Part shown: positions 46,088 to 55,121 of the stretch, piece by piece
Position numbering within the stretch: position 1 is the first letter of the stretch
Layout: each line of letters starts with the position of its first letter
NCBI RefSeq assembly: GCF_014211915.1
Contig: NZ_CP060039.1
Coordinates: forward strand, 2,790,001-2,854,000
Origin: Burkholderia cenocepacia
GTDB lineage: Bacteria; Pseudomonadota; Gammaproteobacteria; Burkholderiales; Burkholderiaceae
Reading direction: 5' to 3'
DNA: 64,000 nt
The notes under the pieces: model-generated
The model's input: only the letters and a program-made list of their open reading frames with translations
What the model was told of the DNA's origin: nothing
Database searches by the model: none
Program-made: the position numbers and the translations under genes

Positions 46088-47005
46088 ATGTCGTCCCCTC
46101 GCCTGTCGCGCCGTCACTTCACGATCGCGTGCGCGTCCGCCAGCCTCGCCGCCTGTACGTCCTTCGGCGACAAGTCCCGCCCCGGCACGGCCCTGCCGCA
46201 GGAGAAGCCCGTCAAGATCGGCATCGCGCTCGGCGGCGGCGCCGCGCGCGGGTTCTCGCACATCGGCGTGCTGAAGGCGCTCGAGGCGCGCGGCATTCCG
46301 ATCGAGATCGTCGCCGGAACGAGCGCGGGCTCGGTGGTCGGCGCGCTCTACGCGTCAGGCATGAACGCGCTGCAGATCAACAAGATCGCCCTCGACATGG
46401 ACCAGGCATCGATCAGCGACTGGGCGCTGCCGTTTCGCTCGCGCGGCCTGCTGCAAGGCGTCGCGCTGCAAAACTTCCTGAACAAGACGCTCAACAACCG
46501 GCCGATCGAGAAGATGGCGAAGCCGCTCGGCATCGTCGCGACGGACCTGCAAAGCGGCCAGCCGATCCTGTTCCAGCAAGGCAACACGGGGCTCGCGGTG
46601 CGCGCGTCGTGCAGCGTGCCGTCGGTGTTCGAGCCGGTGAAGATCGGCAATCGCGAATATGTGGACGGCGGGCTGGTGAGCCCGGTGCCGGCGTCGTTCG
46701 CGCGCAAGATGGGCGCGAGCTTCGTGATCGCGGTCGACATCTCGGCCCGGCCGGACGGCGCGGCGACCAACAACCCGATCGAGATGCTGCTGCAGACCTT
46801 CACGATCATGGGCCAGACGATCAAGACCTACGAGCTCGACAAGTATGCGGACGTCGTGATTCGCCCGAACCTGGCGGCGATGGGCGGCAGCGACTTCAAC
46901 CAGCGCAACGCGGCGATCCTCGCGGGCGAGGAAGCGGTCGCGCGCGTCATGCCGGAACTGCAGCGCAAGCTCGCGGCGGCGCGGGGCGTGACTGCCGCCG
47001 CGTAG
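46088..47005 (+). CDS. patatin-like phospholipase, predicted lipoprotein
   Basis: A 305-residue serine lipase of the patatin family. It has the oxyanion loop GGGAARGFSHIGVLKAL, the nucleophile GTSAGS and the catalytic Asp in VDGGLVSPVP. The N-terminus SRRHFTIACASASLAAC combines a twin-arginine-like motif with a lipobox (LAAC), so the mature protein is probably lipid-anchored at Cys 23. Short secreted patatins of this kind are cell-envelope proteins of unknown substrate. It is divergent from gltX and ends at a strong terminator. Confidence 0.9.
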   Translation: MSSPRLSRRHFTIACASASLAACTSFGDKSRPGTALPQEKPVKIGIALGGGAARGFSHIGVLKALEARGIPIEIVAGTSAGSVVGALYASGMNALQINKIALDMDQASISDWALPFRSRGLLQGVALQNFLNKTLNNRPIEKMAKPLGIVATDLQSGQPILFQQGNTGLAVRASCSVPSVFEPVKIGNREYVDGGLVSPVPASFARKMGASFVIAVDISARPDGAATNNPIEMLLQTFTIMGQTIKTYELDKYADVVIRPNLAAMGGSDFNQRNAAILAGEEAVARVMPELQRKLAAARGVTAAA

Positions 47006-47094
47006 GCCGCGATGGGCGGGAGGCCGCGGCACGCGCCGCCTCCCGGTGGCCGACGGAACGACTTACGCCGCGCCGTCGGCGCCAGCCTCAAAAC

Positions 47095-47130
47095 AAAAAA
47101 CCCTGCCGCCTTTCGGTGACAGGGTTTTTT
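47095..47130. terminator. bidirectional intrinsic terminator
   Basis: AAAAAACCCTG and CAGGGTTTTTT form an 11-bp outer stem capped by a CC-TTTC-GG hairpin. It separates the convergent patatin and NlpC/P60 genes. Confidence 0.92.
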
Positions 47131-47158
47131 ATCGTCCGGCCTGACCGACCGGCAAACG

Positions 47159-47830
47159 TCAGTTGCTGCCGTTCGCCGAATCGTCGCCGATCGTCGCGCG
47201 CACGCGGCGCAGGTCTTCGGGCTTCATCGGGAATTCCGATTCGATCCGGCGCGCACCGGTGAAACGCTTTTCCCAGTAGCCGCTGTCGAGATCGTCGACG
47301 CGGACGGTGCTGCCCGTCGACGGCGAGTGCACGAACTTGTTGTCGCCGATATAGATGCCGACGTGCGAGAACGTGCGGCGCATCGTGTTGAAGAACACGA
47401 GATCGCCCGGCTTCAGGTTGCTCATGCTCACCTTCTCGCCGACGCGGCTCATTTCTTCCGCGCGACGCGGCAGCGACATGCCGAGGGTGTCCTGGAACAC
47501 GTAGCGCACGAAGCCGCTGCAGTCGAGGCCCGAATCCGGCGAGTTGCCGCCCCAGCGATACCGAACGCCGATCATGTTCAGCGCGCCGACGACCACGTCG
47601 CCCGCCTTGCCCGCCATGCCGGCAAGGAACGACTTCGCGCCGCCGCTCGACGACTGCGCGTTGGTCTGCTGGAGGGAGGAACCCGACCCGATCTGAGTCG
47701 AATTGGTGACATTCTGGTTAAAACTGCTGACTTCGTCGGCGAACGCGCCGGGTGCTGCTGCGAACAGGGCGCCGATGAACAGCCCGGCGATGGTGCGCGC
47801 GCATGCCTGGGTCAGGGATCGATGCTGCAT
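47159..47830 (-). CDS. NlpC/P60 (C40) peptidoglycan endopeptidase, secreted
   Basis: A 223-residue cell-wall hydrolase. A Sec signal peptide (TIAGLFIGALFAAAPGAFA) precedes a Ser/Gln-rich linker and the C40 domain. The catalytic cysteine is in DSGLDCSGFVRYVFQ, the histidine in FSHVGIYIGD and the third polar residue in FVHSPSTGST. It should cut stem peptides in the periplasm. A consensus promoter lies 53-81 bases upstream. Confidence 0.94.
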   Translation of the reverse strand: MQHRSLTQACARTIAGLFIGALFAAAPGAFADEVSSFNQNVTNSTQIGSGSSLQQTNAQSSSGGAKSFLAGMAGKAGDVVVGALNMIGVRYRWGGNSPDSGLDCSGFVRYVFQDTLGMSLPRRAEEMSRVGEKVSMSNLKPGDLVFFNTMRRTFSHVGIYIGDNKFVHSPSTGSTVRVDDLDSGYWEKRFTGARRIESEFPMKPEDLRRVRATIGDDSANGSN

Positions 47831-47882
47831 TGGTCGATGGAATGTGCTTAAAAATCAGCTGATTGGCGGAAAATTTCGGTCG

Positions 47883-47911
47883 ATACTAGCCAGCGCGTAA
47901 TCGTTTGTCAA
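47883..47911 (-). promoter_or_regulatory. consensus sigma-70 promoter of the NlpC/P60 gene
   Basis: TTGACA (47906-47911) and TAGTAT (47883-47888) with a 17-base spacer on the minus strand. A 12-bp palindrome AATCAGCTGATT at 47853-47864 lies in the leader, 23 bases before the start codon, and could be an operator. Confidence 0.8.
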
Positions 47912-47958
47912 AACAAATTAATAAATACAATCGAGATGGTCAGACCATTGGACGCCTA

Positions 47959-49581
47959 TCACGCTTTCCAGACCGCTTTCAACAGCTTTTGTGTGTAAGG
48001 ATGTGACGGTCGGGTGAAGATGTCGGACACCTCCCCCGACTCGACGACGGCGCCGTCCTGCATCACCGCGACGCGGTGTGCCATCGCACCGATCACCTCC
48101 AGGTCGTGGCTGATGAATACATAGCCGAGGTTGTATTTCTGTTGCAAATTCGCGAGCAGCTTCAGCACCTGCTGCTGGATCGACACGTCGAGCGCCGACG
48201 TCGGCTCGTCGAGGATCAGGATGCGCGGCTCCAGCACCAGCGCGCGCGCGATCGCGATCCGCTGGCGCTGCCCGCCCGAGAATTCGTGCGGATAACGCTG
48301 CAGCACCGTACGGTCGAGCCCGACTTCGCGCAGCACCGCGAGCGACTTCGCGCGGCGCGCGTCGGGCGTCATGTCCGGGCGATGCAGTTCGAGCCCTTCA
48401 CCGACGATCCGCTCGATCGTGTGACGCGGCGAAAGTGAACTGAATGGATCCTGAAAGACCACCTGCATGTTCGAGCGCAGCGCGGTCTGCTCGCGGCCGC
48501 GATAGGTCGACAGCGCGCGTCCCTGGAATTCGATCTCGCCGCCGGCCGTCTTCTGCAGCCCGAGCAGCGCCATCGCGAGCGTCGACTTGCCTGAACCCGA
48601 TTCGCCGACGATGCCGAGCGTTTCGCCCTGCCGCACCGACACCGACACGTCGGCGACGGCCGTCACCGGCACCGTGCCGAACCAGCCCGCGAAGCCCGGC
48701 CGCTTGCGCGCGAACTGCACGCTCACGTGGCGCGCGTCGAGCACGACGGGCGCGATCGGCATCACCGGCGTGACCGTGCGTTGCGGCCGGCTGTTCAGCA
48801 GCCGCTGCGTATACGGATGCTCGGGTGCCGCGAAAATCTGCTCGACCGGCCCGCTCTCGACGAGCCGGCCGTGCTCCATCACCGCCACCCGCTGCGCGAA
48901 GTGCCGCACGAGATTCAGATCGTGCGTGATCAGGAGGATCGCCATCCCGCGCTTTTCCGCCTCTTCCCGCTGCAGTTCCAGCAGCAGGTCGACGATCTGC
49001 GCACGGATCGTCACGTCGAGCGCGGTGGTCGGCTCGTCGGCCAGCAGCAGGCGCGGCCGGCACGCGAGCGCCATCGCGATCATCGCGCGCTGCCGCTGGC
49101 CGCCCGACAACTGGTGCGGGTAGCTGTCGACCCGCTTCTCGGGCTCCGCGATGCCGGTGCGCGCGAGCAACGCGATCGCCCGCTTGCGCGCCTCGACGGC
49201 CGATACGCCGTCGTGCAGCACGATCGTCTCGCCGATCTGCACGCCGATCGTATACAGCGGGTTGAGCGCCGTCATCGGCTCCTGGAAGATCATCGCGATG
49301 TCCGAGCCGCGCAGCCCGCGCATCTCGCGCTCGCTCCTGGCCGCCAGATCCTGCCCGGCAAAGCGGATCGCGCCCGTGACCTCTGCGTCGCGCAGCAACC
49401 GCAGGATCGACAGCGCGGTCACGCTCTTGCCGGACCCCGATTCGCCGACGAGCGCGACCCGCTCGCCCCGCCCGATCGCGAGCGTCACGTCGTCCACCGC
49501 GACCGTGTCGCCGAAGCGCACATGCAGACGCTCGAGCGACAGCAGCGGTTCGTGCTGCGTCGATACGGTCGACTCGCTCAT
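47959..49581 (-). CDS. yejF: peptide ABC transporter, double ATPase subunit (YejF-type)
   Basis: A 540-residue fused ATPase with two nucleotide-binding domains. Each has Walker A GESGSGKS, a signature ([14 protein letters not shown] and [14 protein letters not shown]), and an oligopeptide-permease C-terminal tail ([26 protein letters not shown]). This is the energy unit of the YejABEF importer, known in enterobacteria to import microcin C and peptides. Its start overlaps the yejE stop by four bases. It is the last gene of yejA-B-E-F. Confidence 0.94.
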   Translation of the reverse strand: MSESTVSTQHEPLLSLERLHVRFGDTVAVDDVTLAIGRGERVALVGESGSGKSVTALSILRLLRDAEVTGAIRFAGQDLAARSEREMRGLRGSDIAMIFQEPMTALNPLYTIGVQIGETIVLHDGVSAVEARKRAIALLARTGIAEPEKRVDSYPHQLSGGQRQRAMIAMALACRPRLLLADEPTTALDVTIRAQIVDLLLELQREEAEKRGMAILLITHDLNLVRHFAQRVAVMEHGRLVESGPVEQIFAAPEHPYTQRLLNSRPQRTVTPVMPIAPVVLDARHVSVQFARKRPGFAGWFGTVPVTAVADVSVSVRQGETLGIVGESGSGKSTLAMALLGLQKTAGGEIEFQGRALSTYRGREQTALRSNMQVVFQDPFSSLSPRHTIERIVGEGLELHRPDMTPDARRAKSLAVLREVGLDRTVLQRYPHEFSGGQRQRIAIARALVLEPRILILDEPTSALDVSIQQQVLKLLANLQQKYNLGYVFISHDLEVIGAMAHRVAVMQDGAVVESGEVSDIFTRPSHPYTQKLLKAVWKA

Positions 49582-50675
49582 CGCTGCCCTCCCGCCGCGC
49601 GCACCGAATCGGCGATCCGCGTGTCGAGGGCGTTGCGCAGCGCGTCGCCCATGAAGGTCAGCAGCAGCAGCGTCGCGACCAGCACGCCGAACGTCGACAG
49701 CGAGATCCACCATGCGTCGAGGTTGCCCTTGCCCTGCGCCAACAGCTCGCCGAGGCTGGGCGTGGGCGGCGGCACGCCCAGCCCGAGGAAATCGAGGCTG
49801 GTGAGCGCGAGGATCGAGCCGCTCATCCGGAACGGCAGGAACGTGATCACCGGCGTGAGGCTGTTCGGCAGCACGTGGCGCCAGATGATCTGCCAGTTCG
49901 TCAGCCCCATCGCGCGGGCCGCGCGCACGTAGTCCTGGGTGCGGTTGCGCAGGAATTCCGCGCGCACGTAGTCGGCAAGACCGATCCAGCCGAACAGCGA
50001 CAACAGCACGATCAGCAGCAGGAAGCTCGGCTCGAAGATCGACGCGAAGATGATCAGCAGGTACAGCTCCGGCAGCGAGCTCCAGATCTCGATCAGCCGC
50101 TGCCCGACGATGTCGATACGCCCGCCGAAGAAGCCCTGCACCGCGCCCGCGGCGATCCCGAGCAGCGTGCCGATCACCGTCAGGATCAGCCCGAACTCGA
50201 CCGACACGCGGAAACCGTACACGAGCCGCGCGAGCAGGTCGCGGCCCTGCGCGTCGGTGCCTAGCCAGTTCTCGCGCGAAGGCGGCGCCGGGTTCGGCAC
50301 GTTCGAGAAGTAATTCAGCGTGTCGTAGTAATAGCGGTTCGGCGGATAGACGACGAAGTTGCCGGGCGCCTCGAGCCGCTTGCGCACATACGGATCGAGA
50401 TAGTCGGCCGGCGTCGGGAAATCGCCGCCGAAGGTCGTCTCCGGATACGCATGGAACATCGGGAAATAGGTCTGGCCGTCGTAGCGCACCACGAGCGGCT
50501 TGTCGTTCGACCACAGCGGCGCCGCGAGACTCGCGGCAAAGGCCACGACAAAGATCACGAAGCTCCAGTAGCCGAGGCGCTGCTGCCTGAAGCGCTGCCA
50601 CACGCGGCGGGTGGGCGACGGCGACACGCGCGCACGTGCGGCGTCGATACGGGAAGAGGCGACGGCCCGGTTCAT
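49578..50675 (-). CDS. yejE: peptide ABC transporter permease (YejE-type)
   Basis: A 365-residue inner-membrane permease with an N-terminal segment WSFVIFVVAFAASLAAPLWS, a periplasmic loop containing NWLGTDAQGRDLLARLVYGF, and five further membrane segments. The binding-protein-dependent transport loop is AARAMGLTNWQIIWRHVLPN. It pairs with yejB to form the channel. The start MNRAVASSRID lies 48 bases from the yejB stop. Confidence 0.93.
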   Translation of the reverse strand: MNRAVASSRIDAARARVSPSPTRRVWQRFRQQRLGYWSFVIFVVAFAASLAAPLWSNDKPLVVRYDGQTYFPMFHAYPETTFGGDFPTPADYLDPYVRKRLEAPGNFVVYPPNRYYYDTLNYFSNVPNPAPPSRENWLGTDAQGRDLLARLVYGFRVSVEFGLILTVIGTLLGIAAGAVQGFFGGRIDIVGQRLIEIWSSLPELYLLIIFASIFEPSFLLLIVLLSLFGWIGLADYVRAEFLRNRTQDYVRAARAMGLTNWQIIWRHVLPNSLTPVITFLPFRMSGSILALTSLDFLGLGVPPPTPSLGELLAQGKGNLDAWWISLSTFGVLVATLLLLTFMGDALRNALDTRIADSVRAAGGQR

Positions 50676-50723
50676 CGCGCGCCCCGCCCGCTGGCGCCGG
50701 GCATGCGAATGGCTCGTTTCATG

Positions 50724-51767
50724 TCAGCGCTCCAGGTTGTCGAATTGAATGCGCGGATCGACCCACACATAGCAAAGATCGGAAATCAGCTTGGTCGCGA
50801 GCCCGATCAGCGTGAACAGGTACAGCGTGCCGAGCACGACCGGGTAATCGCGCCGCACGACCGACTCGTACGACAGCAGCCCGAGGCCGTCGAGCGAGAA
50901 CAGCGTCTCGATCAGCAGGCTGCCGGTGAAGAACGCACCGATGAACGCGGCCGGGAAGCCGACGATCAACGGCAGCATCGCATTGCGGAACACGTGCTTC
51001 CACAGCACGCTGCGCTCGGAGAGCCCCTTCGCGCGCGCGGTCAGCACGTATTGCCGGCGGATCTGGTCGAGGAACGCGTTCTTCGTGAGCATCGTGACGA
51101 CCGCGAAGCTGCCGACGACCGACGCGGTGATCGGCAGCGCGATGTGCCACAGGTAGTCGAGCACCTTGCCGACGAGCGACAGCTGCGCGAAGTTGTCCGA
51201 CGTGAGGCCGCGCAGCGGAAAGAGCTGCCAGAACGAGCCGCCGCCGAACAGCACGAGCAGCAGCACGCCGAGCACGAAGCCCGGAATCGCATAGCCGACC
51301 AGCACGACGAGGCTCGTCGCAACGTCGAACGGCGAACCGTTGCGCACGGCCTTCGCGATGCCGAGCGGCACCGAGATCAGGTACGTGAGGAAGAACGTCC
51401 ACAGCCCGATGCTGATCGACACCGGCAGCTTCTGCACGACCAGCGACCACACGCTCTGGTGGCGGAAATAGCTGTCGCCGAGATCGAAGCGCGCGAAGCG
51501 CTTCAGCATCAGCCAGTAGCGTTCGAGCGGCGGCTTGTCGAACCCGTACAGCGCCTTCAGTTGCGCGAGCTGCTGCGCGTCGACGCCGGTGTGCGCGCGC
51601 ATCCCGAACGGCGTCGCGCCCTGCTCCGTCGCGCCCTTGCGCAACTCCTGCACGGCCTGCTCGACGGGGCCGCCCGGCACGAACTGGATCACCGCGAACG
51701 TGAGCGTCAGCACGCCGACGAGCGTCGGGATCATCAGCAGCAGGCGTTTGAGGATGTAGCTCCACAT
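50724..51767 (-). CDS. yejB: peptide ABC transporter permease (YejB-type)
   Basis: A 347-residue permease beginning ILKRLLLMIPTLVGVLTLTF, followed by the periplasmic segment with PPLERYWLMLKRFARFDLGD and five membrane spans. The cytoplasmic loop that contacts the ATPase is ARAKGLSERSVLWKHVFRNA. It lies between the binding protein gene (52 bases) and yejE, as in other yej operons. Confidence 0.94.
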   Translation of the reverse strand: MWSYILKRLLLMIPTLVGVLTLTFAVIQFVPGGPVEQAVQELRKGATEQGATPFGMRAHTGVDAQQLAQLKALYGFDKPPLERYWLMLKRFARFDLGDSYFRHQSVWSLVVQKLPVSISIGLWTFFLTYLISVPLGIAKAVRNGSPFDVATSLVVLVGYAIPGFVLGVLLLVLFGGGSFWQLFPLRGLTSDNFAQLSLVGKVLDYLWHIALPITASVVGSFAVVTMLTKNAFLDQIRRQYVLTARAKGLSERSVLWKHVFRNAMLPLIVGFPAAFIGAFFTGSLLIETLFSLDGLGLLSYESVVRRDYPVVLGTLYLFTLIGLATKLISDLCYVWVDPRIQFDNLER

Positions 51768-51819
51768 AGGGCGTCGACTCGTGATCGGATGGCGGGGTTG
51801 GACGAAGGGCCGGCGCGGG

Positions 51820-53694
51820 TCAGTGGTCGGGCTTCGCCCACCAGGTCGACACGACCCAGCCCTCGGCCGAATAGTACAGCGGCAGCGTCCGCGGATAGGC
51901 GAGCGTGCGCTTGTACGCGATGCGGTGCGTCGTGCTGTACCACTGCGGGACCGCGTAGTAGCCGTGCATCAGCACGCGGTCGAGCGCGTGCGTCGCGTCG
52001 AGCAGTTCCTCGCGCGTCTGCGCGGCGCCGAGCGCATGCAACAACGCGTCGACGGCCGGCGATTTCAATCCGATGAAGTTGTCGGAGCCCGGCTCGTCGG
52101 CGAACTTGCTCGCGTAGCGCGAGTATTGCTCGGCGCCCGGCACCTGCACGCCCGGCAAGCGGATCGTCGTCATGTCGTAGTCGAATGCATCGAGGCGCTT
52201 TTGCAGCAGCGCGTAATCGGCCGTGCGAAACCGCACGACGATGCCGAGCTTCGCCAGGTTGCGCTGGTAGGCGGTCACGACGCCTTCCATCGCGCCGCCC
52301 GCATCGTCGAGGATCTCGAACGCGAACGGCTCGCCCTTCGCGTTGCGCAGCGCGCCGTCGCGATAGGTCCAGCCGGCCTGCGCGAGCAGTGCGCGCGCCT
52401 TCAGCAGGTTCGCGCGCAGCGAGCCCGGCGGATTCGTGTCCGGCTGCGTGACCGTCGGGCCGAACACGGCCGGATCGAGCTGCCCGCGCAGTGGCTCCAG
52501 CAGCTTCAGCTCGCCGTCGCTCGGCGTACCGGTCGCCTGCAGGTCGGTGTCGGCGAAATAACTGTTGAGGCGCGTGTATGCGCTGTAGAACAGTTGCCGG
52601 TTCAGCCACTCGAAGTCGAACGCGAGGTCGAGCGCCTGGCGCACGCGCACGTCGCGGAACAGCGGCCGGCGCAGGTTCATGAAGAAGCCCTGCATGCCGG
52701 CGCCGTTATGTTGGCGGAATTCGCGCTTGACGAGCTCGCCGCTGTCGAAACGCTTGCCGACGTCGCGCCGCGCCCAGTTGCGCGCGATGTACTCGACGAG
52801 CACGTCGTATTCGCCGGCCTTGAACGCCTCGAGCCGCGCGACGCCGTCGCCGTACAGCTTGTACACGATCCGCTCGAAGTTGTTGGTGCCGACCCGTACC
52901 GGCAGGTCGGCGCCCCAGTACGCGGGGTTGCGCCGGTAGGTGATCGTGCGGCCGTTGTCGTAGCGCTCGATCACGTACGGGCCGCTGCCGATCGGCTGCT
53001 CGAACGCAAGCTGGTCGAACGGGATGCGCGAGCCGTCCGCGCGCAATCCCCACTTGCGCGAAAACACGGGCACGCCGCCGGCGATCAGCGGCAGTTCGCG
53101 GTTCGCGCTACGGAACTCGAAGCGCACGGTCGCCGGATCGACGACCACGGCCTTCGCGATTTCCGCGAAATACGCGCCGAACTGCGGCGCGGCCTGCTTG
53201 CTCTTCAACGTGTCGAACGAAAACTTGACGTCGTCGGCCGTGACGCGATCGCCGTTCGAGAAGCGGGCGCGCGGATTCAGGTGGAACGTGACCGAACGGC
53301 GGTCCGGGGCGATGTCGATGTCGTCGGCCAGCAGCCCGTAGGCGGACGCCGGTTCGTCGGAACTGCCGGTCGCGAGGCTCTCGAACAGCATGTCGATGCC
53401 GGGCGCGGTGTTGCCGCGCATCGTGAACGGATTGAACTTGTCGAACGACGTCAGTCGGCTCGGATTCGCGAGCACGAGCGTGCCGCCCTTCGGCGCGTCG
53501 GGGTTCACGTAGTCGAAATGCTTGAAGCCCGGCGGATACTTCGGCTCGCCGTACTGCGCGATGGCGTAGGCCGCGTGCGCGGCCGGCGCGGCCAGCACCG
53601 CATGCAGCGCCAGCACCGTGGCCACGCGGCCGGCGGCCCGCAGCGCGCCAAGGCAGGCACGCGTGGCGGCGGCCCGGGGCGAACCCTTCGTCAT
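51820..53694 (-). CDS. yejA: peptide ABC transporter substrate-binding protein (YejA-type)
   Basis: A 624-residue periplasmic family 5 binding protein with a Sec signal (ATVLALHAVLAAPAAHA) and the YejA-like start YGEPKYPPGFKHFDYVNPDA. Family landmarks: ARFSNGDRVTADDVKFSFDT, IGSGPYVIERYDNGRTITYR and DVRVRQALDLAFDFEWLNRQ. It captures peptides for yejB, E and F downstream. ATG 53694 is preferred; the longer reading adds residues before the signal peptide. It is first in its operon. Confidence 0.93.
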   Translation of the reverse strand: MTKGSPRAAATRACLGALRAAGRVATVLALHAVLAAPAAHAAYAIAQYGEPKYPPGFKHFDYVNPDAPKGGTLVLANPSRLTSFDKFNPFTMRGNTAPGIDMLFESLATGSSDEPASAYGLLADDIDIAPDRRSVTFHLNPRARFSNGDRVTADDVKFSFDTLKSKQAAPQFGAYFAEIAKAVVVDPATVRFEFRSANRELPLIAGGVPVFSRKWGLRADGSRIPFDQLAFEQPIGSGPYVIERYDNGRTITYRRNPAYWGADLPVRVGTNNFERIVYKLYGDGVARLEAFKAGEYDVLVEYIARNWARRDVGKRFDSGELVKREFRQHNGAGMQGFFMNLRRPLFRDVRVRQALDLAFDFEWLNRQLFYSAYTRLNSYFADTDLQATGTPSDGELKLLEPLRGQLDPAVFGPTVTQPDTNPPGSLRANLLKARALLAQAGWTYRDGALRNAKGEPFAFEILDDAGGAMEGVVTAYQRNLAKLGIVVRFRTADYALLQKRLDAFDYDMTTIRLPGVQVPGAEQYSRYASKFADEPGSDNFIGLKSPAVDALLHALGAAQTREELLDATHALDRVLMHGYYAVPQWYSTTHRIAYKRTLAYPRTLPLYYSAEGWVVSTWWAKPDH

Positions 53695-53763
53695 AGAGGC
53701 CCTGTCGATCGAATGAGGGTAGTAACGTGGAGCGATTCTACCCATTCAGTCCGTCGAGCCAAA

Positions 53764-53790
53764 AGAAAACCGCCACGCGGGCGGTTTTCT
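53764..53790. terminator. intrinsic terminator
   Basis: AGAAAACCGCC and GGCGGTTTTCT form an 11-bp stem with loop ACGCG. It ends the small exported-protein gene on the minus strand, ahead of yejA. Confidence 0.85.
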
Positions 53791-53835
53791 CGCGAGCGGT
53801 TGTCGCGCACGCGGCACACATGCGCGACCGGTCGA

Positions 53836-54192
53836 TCAGCGCCAGCCGTTGTGGCGGCCGTGATCCCAGTGACCGCGATCGCCGCCCCAGCCGCGGCCAT
53901 GGTGGCGATACCACTCGTCGCGGCCCCAGTAGCGGCGGCCGTCCCAGTAGCGGTCGCCGTGCCAGCCGATCACGATCGCCGGCGCCGGGGCGTACACGGG
54001 CGCCGGTGCATAGACAGGCGCCGGCTGGTAGACGACCGGCGGAGGCGGCGGCGCATACACGGGCGCGGGCGCGACGTAGACCGGTGCCGGCACGCCGACG
54101 TTGATCCCGACATTGACTCCCGCCATTGCTGCGCCCGACACGAGCAAGGCCGTCATACCGGTCAGGAGCGAGGCAACACGCAAAGTCTTCAT
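53836..54192 (-). CDS. small exported proline- and aromatic-rich protein
   Basis: A 118-residue protein with a clear signal peptide (TGMTALLVSGAAMA). The mature part begins with GVNVGINVGVPAPVYVAPAP, repeats of the VYAPAP type, then a His/Trp/Tyr/Arg-rich end (GDRYWDGRRYWGRDEW, HHGRGWGG). Similar small exported proteins occur across Burkholderia with no known function. The low-complexity repeats suggest a surface or wall-binding role, which is inference only. Confidence 0.8.
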   Translation of the reverse strand: MKTLRVASLLTGMTALLVSGAAMAGVNVGINVGVPAPVYVAPAPVYAPPPPPVVYQPAPVYAPAPVYAPAPAIVIGWHGDRYWDGRRYWGRDEWYRHHGRGWGGDRGHWDHGRHNGWR

Positions 54193-54340
54193 GGATTCCT
54201 CTTCTGGTTGTGTCATGTGTGATTCGACTATAGCGGCAAGCGCCGGCTCCGCATATTTCAAGTTTGTAAGAACTGATGCGCGGCATCGCAACGGGACACG
54301 CGCGCTAACGTCTTGTAACAATCGACGCCCGGCTGCCGTC

Positions 54341-54369
54341 GCCGGGCCGGGCCGGGCCGGGCCGGGCCG
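54341..54369. repeat. GCCGG pentanucleotide tandem repeat (about six units)
   Basis: GCCGG is repeated without error from 54341 for close to six units, ending in GCCGCG. It lies in the 244-base gap between the degenerate regulator gene and the exported-protein gene, both on the minus strand. Length changes here would alter spacing in the downstream gene's leader. No gene is found in 54193-54436. Confidence 0.8.
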
Positions 54370-54436
54370 CGTGGCGTGGCGCTGCGCACGCCGCCCGTCA
54401 AGAGCTTCTTTCAGCCCGGTGTCGATATCCGCCCCG

Positions 54437-55102
54437 TCACCCGCCCGTATCGAACCGGAAGCCGAATCGCGCAACCGTTTCGATCCGTGCGGAAAACGCA
54501 TGCGCGACCAGCTTGCGCCGCAACCGGACGACCAGCGCATTGACCGTTTCAGGTTCGATGTCGGCATCGTCCCACGCATAACGCAGCACGGCGTCCCGCC
54601 CGACCGGCCGCCCCGCTTCGCGCAGCAGGCATTCGACCACGCGAAACTCCCGTGCACTGAGCGCGAGCCGCCGGCCCTGCTCCTCGAGTGCGCGCGTCGC
54701 CGTGTCGAGCCGGATCGATTCACGCATCGCGATGATGCCCGCGCGGCGCCACAGCGCGTGCAACCGTTCGTGCAATTCGACGAACGAACACGGATGGGCC
54801 AGGCATACGTCGCAGCCTGCGTTCAGCAGCTGCGCGCGCTGGGCGGACGTGGTGCCGGCAACGATCGCGGCGATCGTCGCACCGCCGGCCGACGCGGCGA
54901 GCCGCGGCAATTCATCTAGAATCGCCGCCGCGGCCCCGCCATCGGTCGCGACGATCACGATCGCGTCGAACCGGTCCTGCGTCGCCGCGAAACAGCCGTC
55001 GCGCCATGCGTCGACGCGCTCGACGCCGTGCATGCTTTCTCGAAACGCCTTGTCGAGCCGCGACGCGTGCGGATTCGGCGGCGCAATCAGCAGGATGCGC
55101 AT
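54437..55102 (-). CDS. atypical OmpR-like regulator with degenerate receiver
   Basis: A 221-residue protein. The C-terminal half is a winged helix of the OmpR type (LALSAREFRVVECLLREAGR, VNALVVRLRRKLVAHAFSAR, VARFGFRFD). The N-terminal half has the length and strand pattern of a receiver (MRILLIAPPNPHASRLDKAF) but lacks the acidic pair after the first strand (PP instead of DD/ED), and the phospho-acceptor position in FDAIVIVATDGG is Val. It therefore probably does not accept phosphate. It is the third gene after a normal regulator and kinase, 19 bases from the kinase stop. Confidence 0.8.
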   Translation of the reverse strand: MRILLIAPPNPHASRLDKAFRESMHGVERVDAWRDGCFAATQDRFDAIVIVATDGGAAAAILDELPRLAASAGGATIAAIVAGTTSAQRAQLLNAGCDVCLAHPCSFVELHERLHALWRRAGIIAMRESIRLDTATRALEEQGRRLALSAREFRVVECLLREAGRPVGRDAVLRYAWDDADIEPETVNALVVRLRRKLVAHAFSARIETVARFGFRFDTGG

Positions 55103-55121
55103 CGCTCGATCTCCCGCGCCG

